The notes: generated from the letters alone by a model not told the origin. 64,000 nt of DNA from Coralloluteibacterium stylophorae (GCF_018122625.2 NZ_JAGQFT020000002.1:310001-374000), one strand, 5' to 3'; positions 1 through 8,401 are shown, counted from the stretch's first letter. Numbers and translations: made by a program.

Positions 1-471
1 GCGGCGCTGGAGCTGGCGCGCGGCTGCGAGCCGCGGATCATGCGCGGGCGCAGCGCGCTGGCGATCGACCGCAGCCGGCCGATCCGGCACGCCATCGAGG
101 TGCGCGACGCCAGCTTCCGCAACGCGGACTTCATCGCCCTGCTGCGCCGGCACAACGTGGCGCTGGTGGTCGCCGACACGGCGGGGCAGTTCCCGTACCT
201 GGAGGACGTGACCGCCGATTTCGTCTACATCCGCCTGCACGGCGACACCGAGCTCTATGCGAGCGGCTACTCCGGCGCCGCCCTCGACGGCTGGGCGCAG
301 CGCATCCGAGCCTGGGCCGCCGGCGGGCAGCCGCAGGGCGCGCGCGTCGTTGCCGCCCGTCGGCCCGCGCGCCGGCGGCAGCGCGACGTCTACTGCTATT
401 TCGACAACGACGCCAAGGTGCACGCGCCCTTCGATGCACAGGCGCTGATGGAGCGGTTAGGCTCGTCCTGA
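1..471 (+). CDS. DUF72 (YecE-like) protein, C-terminal part
   Basis: The reading frame is open from the first base of the window and stops at 469-471, so the true start lies to the left; 156 codons are visible. The stretch VVADTAGQFPYLEDVTADF followed by VYIRLHGDTELY, then YCYFDNDAK near the end, is the pattern I associate with the C-terminal half of the DUF72 TIM-barrel family. The biochemical role of that family is not established. The gene ends 37 bases before the next start on the same strand. The family call is fairly sure; no function should be inferred. Confidence 0.8.
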   Translation, partial: AALELARGCEPRIMRGRSALAIDRSRPIRHAIEVRDASFRNADFIALLRRHNVALVVADTAGQFPYLEDVTADFVYIRLHGDTELYASGYSGAALDGWAQRIRAWAAGGQPQGARVVAARRPARRRQRDVYCYFDNDAKVHAPFDAQALMERLGSS

Positions 472-508
472 CCCTGCTTTCCGATCCCCCCGAAGAGGAG
501 TGCGTGCG

Positions 509-1315
509 ATGGGCGTGCGAGCGCTGCTGTATGCGGGACTGTGTCTCTGTCTGCTCGGCGGCTGTGCCGCCGGTGCCGCCGACACCACCGAGGCGGAGCT
601 GGATCTCGACGGCTTCCGCATGACCTTCGACGAGCCCTTCGACAGCCTCGACGTCTCCGCCTGGGGCAAGCCGCGCACGCGCTGGATCGCGCACACGCCG
701 TGGAACGGCGACTTCGGCGATGCGAAGTTCACCGATCCCATGGACAAGTTCCCCTTCACCATCGAGAACGGGATCCTGCGGATCGAAGCGCGCAGGGGCG
801 ACGACGGCGTGTGGCGCTCGGGCCTGCTGGCCTCGGTCGACCCCGACGGCAACGGCTTCTCGCAGAAGTACGGCTACTTCGAGGCGCGGATGAAGGTGCC
901 GCCGGGCAAGGGCGTGTGGCCGGCGTTCTGGCTGGTCGGCGTCGACCGCACCGACCACACCCCGGAGATCGACGTGCTCGAGTACTACGGGCACGAGCCG
1001 AAGCGCTTCTCCAGCGCGGTGCACATCTGGCCGAAGGAGCACAGCGAGCTCAAGCCCTGGCACGACGTGCACCACACCCGCGTCGACGAGGTGCTGGCCG
1101 ACGACTACCACCTCTACGGGGTGATGATCGACGAGCAGGAGACGGTCTTCTACTTCGACCGCCGTCCGGTCTGGCGGGTGCCGACGCCCGAGCAGTACAA
1201 GGTGCGCGTGTTCCCGCTGGTGAACCTGGCGCTGGGCTCGGGCTGGCCGATCGAGGAGACGCCGAACCCGTCCCATCTCTACGTCGACTACGTGCGCGCC
1301 TGGGCGCGCGAGTAG
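509..1315 (+). CDS. Family 16 glycoside hydrolase, predicted lipoprotein
   Basis: Predicted to cleave beta-1,3 or mixed beta-glucans (laminarinase/lichenase type). The GH16 catalytic signature EIDVLE lies at residues 153-158, E153 being the expected nucleophile and E158 the acid/base. WPAFWLVG lies just before it and an aromatic-rich C-terminus follows. The N-terminus is a lipoprotein signal with lipobox LGGC, giving Cys19 as the lipidated residue, so the enzyme should be membrane-anchored outside the cytoplasm. GTG at 500 is in frame, but GAGGAG at 495-500 is correctly spaced for ATG at 509, so I use 509 (268 aa). Fold and catalytic residues are clear; the exact glucan is inferred. Confidence 0.88.
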   Translation: MGVRALLYAGLCLCLLGGCAAGAADTTEAELDLDGFRMTFDEPFDSLDVSAWGKPRTRWIAHTPWNGDFGDAKFTDPMDKFPFTIENGILRIEARRGDDGVWRSGLLASVDPDGNGFSQKYGYFEARMKVPPGKGVWPAFWLVGVDRTDHTPEIDVLEYYGHEPKRFSSAVHIWPKEHSELKPWHDVHHTRVDEVLADDYHLYGVMIDEQETVFYFDRRPVWRVPTPEQYKVRVFPLVNLALGSGWPIEETPNPSHLYVDYVRAWARE

Positions 1316-1318
1316 CCG

Positions 1319-1339
1319 CGGCGGCGCAACGCGCCGCCG
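1319..1339. terminator. Hairpin between convergent genes
   Basis: A perfect 9-bp stem (1319-1327 with 1331-1339) around an AAC loop fills the 34-bp gap between the GH16 gene and the convergent M56 gene. There is no T-tract on either strand, so it is at best a weak bidirectional terminator. Confidence 0.45.
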
Positions 1340-1349
1340 TGGCCGTCGC

Positions 1350-3083
1350 TCAACCGTCGGCGCGGACGGCGGTGCCGTCGGCGACGGCGGCGTCCAACAG
1401 CTGCCAGACCTGGCGTTCCACCTCGCCCGCCAGGGCGCGATGGCGTTCGCCGAGCGCCTGCTGCCGGCGGCCGAGTTCCTGCTGGCGCGCGGCCAGCGGC
1501 TTCTGCCGTTCGGCGAGCCGGCGCTGCTCGGCGGCGAGCGCCTCCATGTCCTGCTCGAGCTCCTCGTCGACAGCGCCGTGCTCGCCGCGCGCCACCGCCC
1601 GCGCCGCGCGCTGCGCATGGCGCGCGGCGATCTCGCCCTGCTTCGCGCCGAGTTCTCCCTGGCGCGCGCCCAGCTCGCCCTGCTGCGCGCCGAGCTCGCC
1701 CTGGCGCTCGCCCAGTTCGCCCTGCTGCGCGGCGAGTTCGGCCAGCGGGGCATGCAGCGCGTGCAGGCGCTTCAGGGTCGCCGGGTCGCGGATGACCCAG
1801 GCCTCCTCGCCCCTGCGGAACCAGGCCATGGCATCGCCGGATCGGTACTGGCGGTGCGCCGTCTCGACGTCACGGCCGGTGCCGTGCGCCTGCACGTGGC
1901 CGCTGCCGTCGAAGGCGACGTAGGCGCGCGCGCTGCTGCCGTCGTCGATGATGTGCAGCCCGGTGACGCCGGCCGGCATGTCCGGCCCCGACGGCGGCGC
2001 CGGCGGGGCGGGCGGGCGCGGCGCGTCGGGCGCCGGCGGGGCAGGCGGTGCCGGCGGACGGGGCATGAAACCGCTGTCGGATTGCGTGCCGGCCGTGACG
2101 CGATAGGGGACGACGCCCGCGACCGCGACGGCCACGGTGAGGGCCGCGGCCAGGGCGCGGGAGGAGGTGCGGGGGATCTGCAGCATGGCGAGTCTCCGGC
2201 TGAGGATGCGGAAGGTGGGGGAGGCGCCGGCGAGTGCCGCCGGCATGTGCGCACGCGCACCGAGCCGCAGCAGCAGGCGCCCGTAGTCGCGCGGGCTGTG
2301 GCGGCCCTGCGCCAGGACCTCGGCATCGCAGGCCGCCTCGCGTGCCAGCGCGTACTCGCGCACCGCGAGGTGGGCGAGCGGATGGAAGAAGAACAGGTGG
2401 CGCGCGAGCGCCGGCAGCCAGCCCCAGCACAGGTCGTTGCGGCGCAGGTGGGCGAGTTCGTGGCGCAGCATCATGTCGAGGTCGCCGTCGCAGGCCGCGT
2501 GCGAGGCGGGCAGCAGCAGGACCGGCCGCAGCGCGCCGGCGATCTGCGGCGAGGCGATGGCGTCCGACATCCGCAGCGGCGCTGGGCGGCGGATCCCGCA
2601 GGCCTCGGCGAGGGCGGCGTAGTGCAGCAGGACGTCGGCGTCCGTGCAGGCGCGCGACGCCGCGAGGATGCGCCGGGCCGTGCGCAGCCCCAGCAGGGTG
2701 CGGACCACCGCGACCACGACCCCCGCGAGCCATGCGGCCACGAGCAGCTGCGGCCATGTCCATGCCGATGTCGCTGCGCCCGTTGCGGGCGTGGCGGGCG
2801 CGAACGTGCCGGCTGCCGACGCGCCGGGACCGATCGACGCGCCGGGCGCGGGCACGATCGGATCCGCCGGCGCCGCCAGCAGCGGCAGTTCGACCGGTGC
2901 GCTCCACACCAGGCCCACGACCAGCTGCAGCGCGACCAGCCACCACAGCCGGCAGCGCGCCGCCGCGGGCAGTCCGGGCAGGACGCGGCACAGCGCCCAG
3001 ACCGCGGCGACCAGCAGGCTCGACTGCAGCACGGTCGCGCCGAGGCGCGGCAGCAGGAGCAGGGCGAATGCCTCGGGGTTCAT
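1350..3083 (-). CDS. BlaR1/MecR1-like M56 membrane metallopeptidase
   Basis: A 577-aa member of the M56 family. The first ~130 residues hold several hydrophobic segments. The zinc motif HELAH lies at residues 208-212 within MLRHELAHLRRNDL. In BlaR1/MecR1, signal binding outside the membrane activates this protease, which leads to loss of the BlaI repressor. Here the C-terminal ~280 residues contain no penicillin-binding (STxK) sensor. They have a Pro/Ala-rich linker, then about five tandem 7-residue units of the type QGELGxR (roughly residues 449-486, coded around 1626-1740) and further Gln/Arg-rich predicted coiled coil. The start is one base after the stop of the BlaI-like gene, so the pair is co-translated. 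The signal sensed is unknown. Confidence 0.85.
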   Translation of the reverse strand: MNPEAFALLLLPRLGATVLQSSLLVAAVWALCRVLPGLPAAARCRLWWLVALQLVVGLVWSAPVELPLLAAPADPIVPAPGASIGPGASAAGTFAPATPATGAATSAWTWPQLLVAAWLAGVVVAVVRTLLGLRTARRILAASRACTDADVLLHYAALAEACGIRRPAPLRMSDAIASPQIAGALRPVLLLPASHAACDGDLDMMLRHELAHLRRNDLCWGWLPALARHLFFFHPLAHLAVREYALAREAACDAEVLAQGRHSPRDYGRLLLRLGARAHMPAALAGASPTFRILSRRLAMLQIPRTSSRALAAALTVAVAVAGVVPYRVTAGTQSDSGFMPRPPAPPAPPAPDAPRPPAPPAPPSGPDMPAGVTGLHIIDDGSSARAYVAFDGSGHVQAHGTGRDVETAHRQYRSGDAMAWFRRGEEAWVIRDPATLKRLHALHAPLAELAAQQGELGERQGELGAQQGELGARQGELGAKQGEIAARHAQRAARAVARGEHGAVDEELEQDMEALAAEQRRLAERQKPLAARQQELGRRQQALGERHRALAGEVERQVWQLLDAAVADGTAVRADG

Positions 3084-3084
3084 C

Positions 3085-3474
3085 TCATTCCTCCCGCCGC
3101 CGCGACTGCAGCGTCTCGACCAGGCGTTCGAGTTCGGCGAGCTCGTCGTCGCTCACCGTACCGCGCTCCGACATCCAGGCCACGAACGGCGACACCGAAC
3201 CCTGCAGGGTCTTCTCGACGAAGCTGCCGACCGCCTCGCGCATGACCTCGCCGGCGCCGGTGCCGGCGGCGGTGTAGCGGTACACGCCGCGGACCTGGCG
3301 CCGGCGCAGGTAGCCCTTGCCGCGCAGGCGTTCCATCATGGTCAGCACGGTGGAGCGCGCGAGGCCGCGCGACTCGCCGAAGGCGGCGGCGACCTCGCCG
3401 ACCGAGGCGCCGCCGCAGTCGGCGAGGTGGTTCAGCAGCGCCAGTTCCTGGTCCCCGATCGATCGACGTCGCAC
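3085..3474 (-). CDS. BlaI/MecI/CopY-family repressor
   Basis: A 129-aa winged-helix repressor of the Penicillinase_R family. An N-terminal wHTH region contains RSTVLTMMERLRGKGYLRR, and a C-terminal helical dimer region ends in ELERLVETLQ. It starts with GTG at 3474: the frame is closed by TAG at 3490-3492 with no ATG available, and GGAG lies 6 bases before the GTG. It probably represses its own operon with the M56 gene through the two dyads immediately upstream, one ending only a few bases before the ribosome binding site. No beta-lactamase gene is adjacent, so the regulon is unknown. Confidence 0.9.
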   Translation of the reverse strand: MRRRSIGDQELALLNHLADCGGASVGEVAAAFGESRGLARSTVLTMMERLRGKGYLRRRQVRGVYRYTAAGTGAGEVMREAVGSFVEKTLQGSVSPFVAWMSERGTVSDDELAELERLVETLQSRRREE

Positions 3475-3486
3475 GCCGCGCTCCGA

Positions 3487-3504
3487 TGACTACAAGTGTA
3501 GTCA
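3487..3504. promoter_or_regulatory. BlaI-type operator 1
   Basis: TGACTACAAGTGTAGTCA is a near-perfect dyad: TGACTACA and its reverse complement around a 2-base centre. Its core TACAAGTGTA matches the TACAnnTGTA BlaI/MecI consensus exactly. It lies 13 bases upstream of the GTG of the BlaI-like gene, next to the ribosome binding site. Confidence 0.75.
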
Positions 3505-3516
3505 GAGCCTGCGCCG

Positions 3517-3534
3517 CGACGACACGTGTAGTCA
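3517..3534. promoter_or_regulatory. BlaI-type operator 2
   Basis: CGACGACACGTGTAGTCA repeats the layout of operator 1 exactly 30 bp away, close to three helical turns. The right half TGTAGTCA is perfect and the left half is degenerate. Two similarly spaced sites are common for BlaI/MecI repressors, which supports cooperative autoregulation. Confidence 0.65.
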
Positions 3535-3665
3535 AGCCTGCCGTTGGTCACGCGCAGGCGAGGTCGTGAGGATCTTCTTCATCTTTGCTTTGCGGCGGTG
3601 CAGCTAAACAGGCGGCCTTTTGCGCGGCATCCGGCCGCGTCCACCGCAACCGCAAAGGAGAACCG

Positions 3666-4667
3666 ATGCCGTCCGAATCGCAAGCCACCATGCGCGCCGC
3701 CGTGCTCGTCGAGCCCGGCCGCTTCGAGGTGCGGGAGGTCGCGCGGCCGCAGCCGGGCGCCGGCGAGGTGCGCGTGCGCCTGCAGGGCAGCGGCGTGTGC
3801 GCATCGAACATCCCGGCGTTCGAGGGGCGCGAGTGGTTCTCCTACCCGATGCCGCCCGGCGACCTCGGCCACGAGGGCTGGGGCGTGGTGGATGCGGTGG
3901 GCGAGGGCGTCGCCGGCATCCGCGTCGGTGAGCGCGTCGCCGCGCTGTCGTTCAAGGCCTACGCCGAATACGACGTGGCCGCCGCCGACCAGCTCGTGGC
4001 GCTGCCGGAGCCGCTCGGCGATGCGCCGTTCCCGGGCGAGGCGCTCGGCTGCGTCATGAACATCCTGCGCCGCGCCGACGTGCAGCCGGGACAGACGGTG
4101 GCGATCGTCGGCGTCGGCTTCCTCGGCGCGGCGCTGACCCAGCTGATCACCGGCATGGGCGCGCGCGTGATCGGCATCTCGCGCTCCGATTCCTCGTTGC
4201 AGCTCGCCAAGGACTGCGGCGCCTGGCAGACGGTGGCCATGCACGACCACTGGGAGATCATCGAGAAGGTCAAGGCGCTCACCGACGGGGCCTTCTGCGA
4301 ACGCGTGATCGAGGCCACCGGTAAGCCGTGGCCGCTGGATCTCGCCGGCGAGCTCACCGGCTTCGGCGGCAAGCTGGTGATCGCCGGCTTCCACCAGGAC
4401 GGCCTGCGTTCGGTCAACGTGCAGCTGTGGAACTGGCGCGGCATCGACGTCATCAACGCGCACGAGCGCGACCCGCAGGTCGCGGTCGAGGGCGTGCGCC
4501 AGGCGGTCCGCGCGGTGGCGGAAGGCCGGCTGTCGCTCGCACCGCTGATCACCCACACGTGGGGCCTCGCCGACATCACCGCGGCGCTCGCCGCGGTGAA
4601 GGACCGGCCCAGCGGCTTCACCAAGGGCGTGGTGCTGATGGAGGAGGCGACCGATGGCGCGCGCTGA
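3666..4667 (+). CDS. Zinc-binding (MDR) dehydrogenase
   Basis: A 333-aa medium-chain dehydrogenase/reductase. The N-terminal GroES-like part has the catalytic-zinc Cys in SGVCASN and the GHEGWG motif. The Rossmann part has GVGFLG at residues 149-154. The four-cysteine structural-zinc loop of classical alcohol dehydrogenases is absent. It should oxidise or reduce a sugar or polyol hydroxyl with NAD(P). ATG at 3666 follows AAAGGAG; an upstream ATG at 3585 would add 27 unlikely residues. It overlaps the next oxidoreductase by 14 bp, so the two are probably co-expressed and act on one substrate. Substrate not determinable from sequence. Confidence 0.85.
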   Translation: MPSESQATMRAAVLVEPGRFEVREVARPQPGAGEVRVRLQGSGVCASNIPAFEGREWFSYPMPPGDLGHEGWGVVDAVGEGVAGIRVGERVAALSFKAYAEYDVAAADQLVALPEPLGDAPFPGEALGCVMNILRRADVQPGQTVAIVGVGFLGAALTQLITGMGARVIGISRSDSSLQLAKDCGAWQTVAMHDHWEIIEKVKALTDGAFCERVIEATGKPWPLDLAGELTGFGGKLVIAGFHQDGLRSVNVQLWNWRGIDVINAHERDPQVAVEGVRQAVRAVAEGRLSLAPLITHTWGLADITAALAAVKDRPSGFTKGVVLMEEATDGAR

Positions 4668-5661
4668 CGGTCGCCTGCGGCTCGGTTTCCTCGGCGTCGG
4701 CTGGATCGGGCGCCATCGCATGCAGGCGCTGGTCGAGGCCGGGCTCGCCGACGCGGCGGCGATCGCCGATCCGGATGTGTCCTGCCTCGACGAGGCGGCG
4801 GCGCTGGCGCCCGCTGCCGTGCGCTGTGGTTCGCTCGACGAGCTGCTCGCGCAGGATCTCGACGGCGTGGTCATCGCCACGCCGAGCGCAGCGCACGCGG
4901 CGCAGTCGATCGCGGTGCTGGAGCGCGGCCTGCCGGTGTTCTGCCAGAAGCCGCTGGGCCGCGACGGCGACGAGGCGGCCGCGGTGGTCGCCGCGGCCAG
5001 GCGCGCCGACCGTCGCCTCGGCGTCGACCTCAGCTATCGCCACCTCGCCGGCATCGACGAGGTGAGGGCGCTGCTGCGCGACGGCGCGCTCGGTCGCATC
5101 TACGCCGGCGAGCTGGTCTTCCACAACGCCTACGGGCCGGGCAAGGACTGGTTCTACGACCGCAGCCAGGCCGGCGGCGGCTGCGTCATCGACCTCGGCA
5201 TCCACCTGCTCGACCTCGGCCTGTGGCTGCTCGGCGATCCTCTGGTCGAGAACGTCAGCAGCCGCTGCTTCGTCAAGGGTGCACCGCTGCGCGAGCATCC
5301 GGAGGCGGTCGAGGACTACGCCACCGCGCGCCTGGATCTCGCCGGGGGCATCGCGCTGGACATGGCCTGTTCCTGGAACCTGCCGGTGGGCGTGGATTGC
5401 GAGATCGGCATGCGCCTGTACGGAACGCGGGGCGGCATCGGCCTGCGCAACGTCGAAGGTTCGTTCTACGACTTCGTCATCGAACGCTTCGACGGCCGCC
5501 AGCGCATCCCGTTGGCGGGCCCGCCCGACGCCTGGGGCGGGCGCGCCGCGGTGGCCTGGGCACATGCCCTGCGCGCGGACGCCGGCTTCGACGCGGAGAT
5601 CGAGGGCGTAGTCGCGGTGACCCGGGTGCTGGACGAGATCTACCGGCAGGACCGCGCCTGA
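4654..5661 (+). CDS. Gfo/Idh/MocA-family oxidoreductase
   Basis: A 335-aa NAD(P)-dependent oxidoreductase. The Rossmann motif GVGWIG is at residues 14-19. The family EKP motif appears as QKP at residues 98-100, with the conserved lysine K99 retained. The C-terminal alpha/beta domain includes GGGCVIDLGIHLLDLGLW, carrying the usual D-x-x-x-H active-site residues. These enzymes act on free or nucleotide-linked sugars, inositols or related compounds. Its start lies inside the end of the zinc dehydrogenase gene, and the tight overlap suggests sequential redox steps on one sugar. Family certain; substrate unknown. Confidence 0.88.
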   Translation: MARADGRLRLGFLGVGWIGRHRMQALVEAGLADAAAIADPDVSCLDEAAALAPAAVRCGSLDELLAQDLDGVVIATPSAAHAAQSIAVLERGLPVFCQKPLGRDGDEAAAVVAAARRADRRLGVDLSYRHLAGIDEVRALLRDGALGRIYAGELVFHNAYGPGKDWFYDRSQAGGGCVIDLGIHLLDLGLWLLGDPLVENVSSRCFVKGAPLREHPEAVEDYATARLDLAGGIALDMACSWNLPVGVDCEIGMRLYGTRGGIGLRNVEGSFYDFVIERFDGRQRIPLAGPPDAWGGRAAVAWAHALRADAGFDAEIEGVVAVTRVLDEIYRQDRA

Positions 5662-5670
5662 GTCCGCGGC

Positions 5671-5690
5671 GCGGCGGCCATGGCCGCCGC
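5671..5690. terminator. Perfect 20-bp palindrome between convergent genes
   Basis: GCGGCGGCCATGGCCGCCGC is a perfect palindrome lying between the plus-strand oxidoreductase and the convergent SDR. It could act as a bidirectional transcription block, but there is no T-run, so the function is tentative. Confidence 0.45.
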
Positions 5691-5713
5691 CGCGCACGCC
5701 ATCGTGCTGTCGC

Positions 5714-6754
5714 TCAGACCGCCGCGGCGCCGGACTGGCCGCCGGCACTGCGCCGGGAGCGGCGCGCGCCCTGGAGCAGGCCCTGGTCGTGACGCGCCGC
5801 CTCGATGGTGCGGGCGAGGCCCTCCTCCGCGCTCACCGTCGGCGTCCAGTCGAGCAGTTCCTGGGCCAGCGAGATGTCCGGCCGCCGCCGCTTCGGGTCG
5901 TTCTCCGGCAGCGGATGGAAGCTCAGCGGGGATGCGCTGCCGGTCAGGCGCAGGATCATCTCGGCGATCTCCTTCACCGTGCGCTCGACCGGATTGCCCA
6001 GGTTCACCGGGCCCGGGTGGTCGACCTTCATGTAGCGCACGATGCCTTCGACGAGGTCGGAGACGTACTGCAGGCTGCGGGTCTGCGCACCGTCGCCGAA
6101 TACCGACAGCGGCTCGCCGGCGAGCGCCTGGCGGATGAAGTTGGTGACGATGCGGCCGTCGTGCGGATCCATGCGCGGCCCATAGGTGTTGAAGATGCGG
6201 ATGATGCGCACCGGCAGCCCGTAGTGGCGGTGGTAGGCCATCGCCGCGGCTTCGGCGTAGCGCTTGCCCTCGTCGTACATGCTGCGCGGGCCGTTGGGAT
6301 TGCAGTTGCCCCAGTGCTCTTCCTTCTGCGGATGCTGCAGCGGGTCGCCGTAGACCTCGCTGGTGCTGGCAAGGAAGAACTTCGCGTGCTTCTCGCGCGC
6401 CAGGTCGAGCAGATGATGGGTGCCGAAGCTGTTGACCTCGAGCGTCTCGATCGGCCAGTGCTGGTACTTGGGCGGCGAGGCCGGGCTGGCGAGGTGCATC
6501 ACCCAGTCCAGGCCTTCGTCGAGCGCGAGCGGCTGGATGATGTCGTGTTCGATGAAGCGGAAGCGCGCATGGCCCTGCAGGTGCGCGATGTTCTCCCTGC
6601 GCCCGGTGATCAGGTTGTCCACCGCGATGACGCGGTGGCCGTCGTCGAGGAGGCGGTCCACCAGATGGCTGCCGACGAAGCCCGCGGCACCGACCACGAG
6701 GATCGACAGCGGGCGTTCTGCGGGAAGGGAGAGCACGTTCGTGGTTCTGACCAT
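5714..6754 (-). CDS. UDP-glucuronate decarboxylase-like SDR (UDP-xylose synthase type)
   Basis: A 346-aa extended SDR. The NAD motif GAAGFVG is at residues 22-28 and the catalytic YxxxK is Y160/K164 in MYDEGKRYAE. ASPASPPKYQ, ASTSEVYGDP and GPRSMYDEGKR are hallmarks of the UDP-xylose synthase/ArnA-decarboxylase branch, which converts UDP-glucuronate to UDP-xylose. I chose ATG at 6754 because AGGA lies about 9 bases upstream and the family N-terminus begins there; the frame continues upstream without family similarity. It is divergent from the epimerase at 7227 and may supply a pentose donor to the nearby transferases. The UDP-glucuronate source is not in the cluster. Confidence 0.87.
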   Translation of the reverse strand: MVRTTNVLSLPAERPLSILVVGAAGFVGSHLVDRLLDDGHRVIAVDNLITGRRENIAHLQGHARFRFIEHDIIQPLALDEGLDWVMHLASPASPPKYQHWPIETLEVNSFGTHHLLDLAREKHAKFFLASTSEVYGDPLQHPQKEEHWGNCNPNGPRSMYDEGKRYAEAAAMAYHRHYGLPVRIIRIFNTYGPRMDPHDGRIVTNFIRQALAGEPLSVFGDGAQTRSLQYVSDLVEGIVRYMKVDHPGPVNLGNPVERTVKEIAEMILRLTGSASPLSFHPLPENDPKRRRPDISLAQELLDWTPTVSAEEGLARTIEAARHDQGLLQGARRSRRSAGGQSGAAAV

Positions 6755-7226
6755 TGGGTGGCGTTCCTCGATGCATCGTGCGGCGCCGTCGGCAGGACGT
6801 CGCGCGATCGGGTTGGGGGCGTTGCCGGAAAGCTTCTTCAGCAGGATGTGCGCGGGGTGATCGGCGCCGGGTGAAAAACGCGAAGCGGTCCGTCCGCTCG
6901 CACCGCGCATGCGTCCGAGCCACGCATGCATGACGGTTTCTTCATTCGCCGCTCGCAAACATGGCCGGACGATCCCGACGCCGAAGCGCGGCACGCGCAC
7001 CACCGTGCATCGCCGTCGTGCGACCTCATGGCGAACGAAGGAACACGTTCTTGCGCGCGATCCTCCCGTTCGCATCCGTCACCGCCAGCAGCGCGCCCGG
7101 CGCGCCACGGCTCGTGGCACCACGACTCGACGCAGGCGCCGCGTCGCCGGATCGGGCACGCCTGCGCGCGGCGCTGGCGGTCCGGGGCGATCACGTGCCG
7201 GTACGGCCTTGAAAGGAGCGACATCC
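6755..7226. promoter_or_regulatory. Divergent intergenic region of the sugar cluster
   Basis: 472 bp between the divergent decarboxylase and epimerase genes. Open frames cross it on both strands but none resembles a protein family or has a convincing start. It presumably carries promoters for both directions. The only clear structure is the inverted repeat at 6907-6929. GAAAGGAG at 7211-7218 is the ribosome binding site of the gene at 7227. Confidence 0.55.
6907..6929. promoter_or_regulatory. Inverted repeat, possible operator
   Basis: GCATGCGT at 6907-6914 and its perfect reverse complement ACGCATGC at 6922-6929 flank a 7-bp spacer. It lies near the middle of the divergent gap, as expected for a site controlling both arms of the cluster. 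No regulator gene is in the cluster, so the binding protein is unknown. Confidence 0.4.
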
Positions 7227-8342
7227 ATGGGCAAGACCCTTCTCATCACCGGCGGCGCGGGCTTCATCGGCTCCTACCTCGCCGACCAGCTGCTCGAAGC
7301 CGGACACCGCGTGCGCGTGCTCGACAACCTCAGCCCGCAGGTGCACGGCGGCGACTGCGAGCGTCCCGCATACCTGACCGACGACGTGGAGCTGGTGCGT
7401 GGCGACGTGCGCGATCCGGATGCGGTGCAGAAGGCTCTAGAGGGTGTCGACGGCGTCTACCACCTCGCCGCGGCGGTCGGCGTCGGGCAGAGCATGTACC
7501 AGGTCGCCGAATACACCTCGATCAACAACCTCGGCACCGCGGTCCTGCTGGAGGCGCTGATCGAGAAGCCGGTCGAGCGGCTCGTGGTCGCCTCCAGCAT
7601 GAGCATCTACGGCGAGGGCATGTACCGCCGCGGCGACGGCAGCGTGGTGCCGGGCATGCGCCGCGGCCGCGAACAGCTCAAGCAGGCGCGCTGGGAACTG
7701 GTCGACGGCGAGGGCAGGGCGCTCGAGCCGGTGCCGACCGCGGAGGACAAGCAGCCCGACCTGTCCTCGGTCTACGCCCTGTCGAAGTACGACCAGGAGC
7801 GCCTGTGCCTGATGATCGGCGAGGCCTACGGCATCCCGACCTCGGCGATGCGCTTCTTCAACGTGTACGGTCCGCGGCAGGCGTTGTCCAATCCCTACAC
7901 CGGGGTGCTGGCGATCTTCGCCTCGCGCTTCCTCAACGGCAACGCGCCGATGATCTTCGAGGATGGCCTGCAGCAGCGCGACTTCGTCAGCGTCCACGAC
8001 ATCGCGCGCGCCTGCCGCCTCGCCTACGACACGCCCGCCGCGGCGGGGCAGGTGTTCAACGTCGGCAGCGGCAACGCCTACACCGTGCGCGAGATCGCCG
8101 ACCGCGTCGGCCAGGCGATGGGCAAGGACATCGCGCCGGAGATCACCGGCAAGTACCGCGTCGGCGACATCCGCCACTGCGTGGCCGACATCGGCCATGC
8201 GCGCGAGGTACTGGGCTTCGAGCCGCAGGTACGCATCGAGGACGGCCTCGCGGAGCTGGTCGAATGGCTGCCGAGTGCGGTCGCGGTCGACCGCGTCGGC
8301 GAGGCCGGCCAGGAACTGGCCCGGCGCGGGCTGACCATCTGA
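7227..8342 (+). CDS. NDP-sugar epimerase, dTDP-L-rhamnose 4-epimerase-like
   Basis: A 371-aa extended SDR with NAD motif GGAGFIG at residues 9-15 and catalytic Y183/K187 in YALSKYDQE. The sequence VYHLAAAVGVGQSMYQ followed by VASSMSIYGEGMY, with a long insert before the YxxxK, is what I recall for the dTDP-L-rhamnose 4-epimerase group (dTDP-L-rhamnose to dTDP-6-deoxy-L-talose). No rmlABCD genes are nearby, so the natural substrate could differ. ATG at 7227 has GAAAGGAG upstream. It leads a plus-strand run of closely packed genes reaching 15645. Fold certain; the specific epimerisation is tentative. Confidence 0.8.
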   Translation: MGKTLLITGGAGFIGSYLADQLLEAGHRVRVLDNLSPQVHGGDCERPAYLTDDVELVRGDVRDPDAVQKALEGVDGVYHLAAAVGVGQSMYQVAEYTSINNLGTAVLLEALIEKPVERLVVASSMSIYGEGMYRRGDGSVVPGMRRGREQLKQARWELVDGEGRALEPVPTAEDKQPDLSSVYALSKYDQERLCLMIGEAYGIPTSAMRFFNVYGPRQALSNPYTGVLAIFASRFLNGNAPMIFEDGLQQRDFVSVHDIARACRLAYDTPAAAGQVFNVGSGNAYTVREIADRVGQAMGKDIAPEITGKYRVGDIRHCVADIGHAREVLGFEPQVRIEDGLAELVEWLPSAVAVDRVGEAGQELARRGLTI

Positions 8343-8401
8343 CGCGCGCACCGCGCGCTGCCACCGAGACAGCGGCCCCTCGCGGGCATGAGGAGACGAC
8401 G

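Noticed and set aside
131-1753. Long open frame on the minus strand over the DUF72 and GH16 genes
   Set aside because: Arg/Ala/Pro-rich translation without domain similarity; typical antisense shadow in GC-rich DNA, and the plus-strand genes have clear motifs.
1350-3474. Interpretation as a beta-lactamase induction system
   Set aside because: No beta-lactamase gene is nearby and the M56 protein lacks the penicillin-binding sensor domain.
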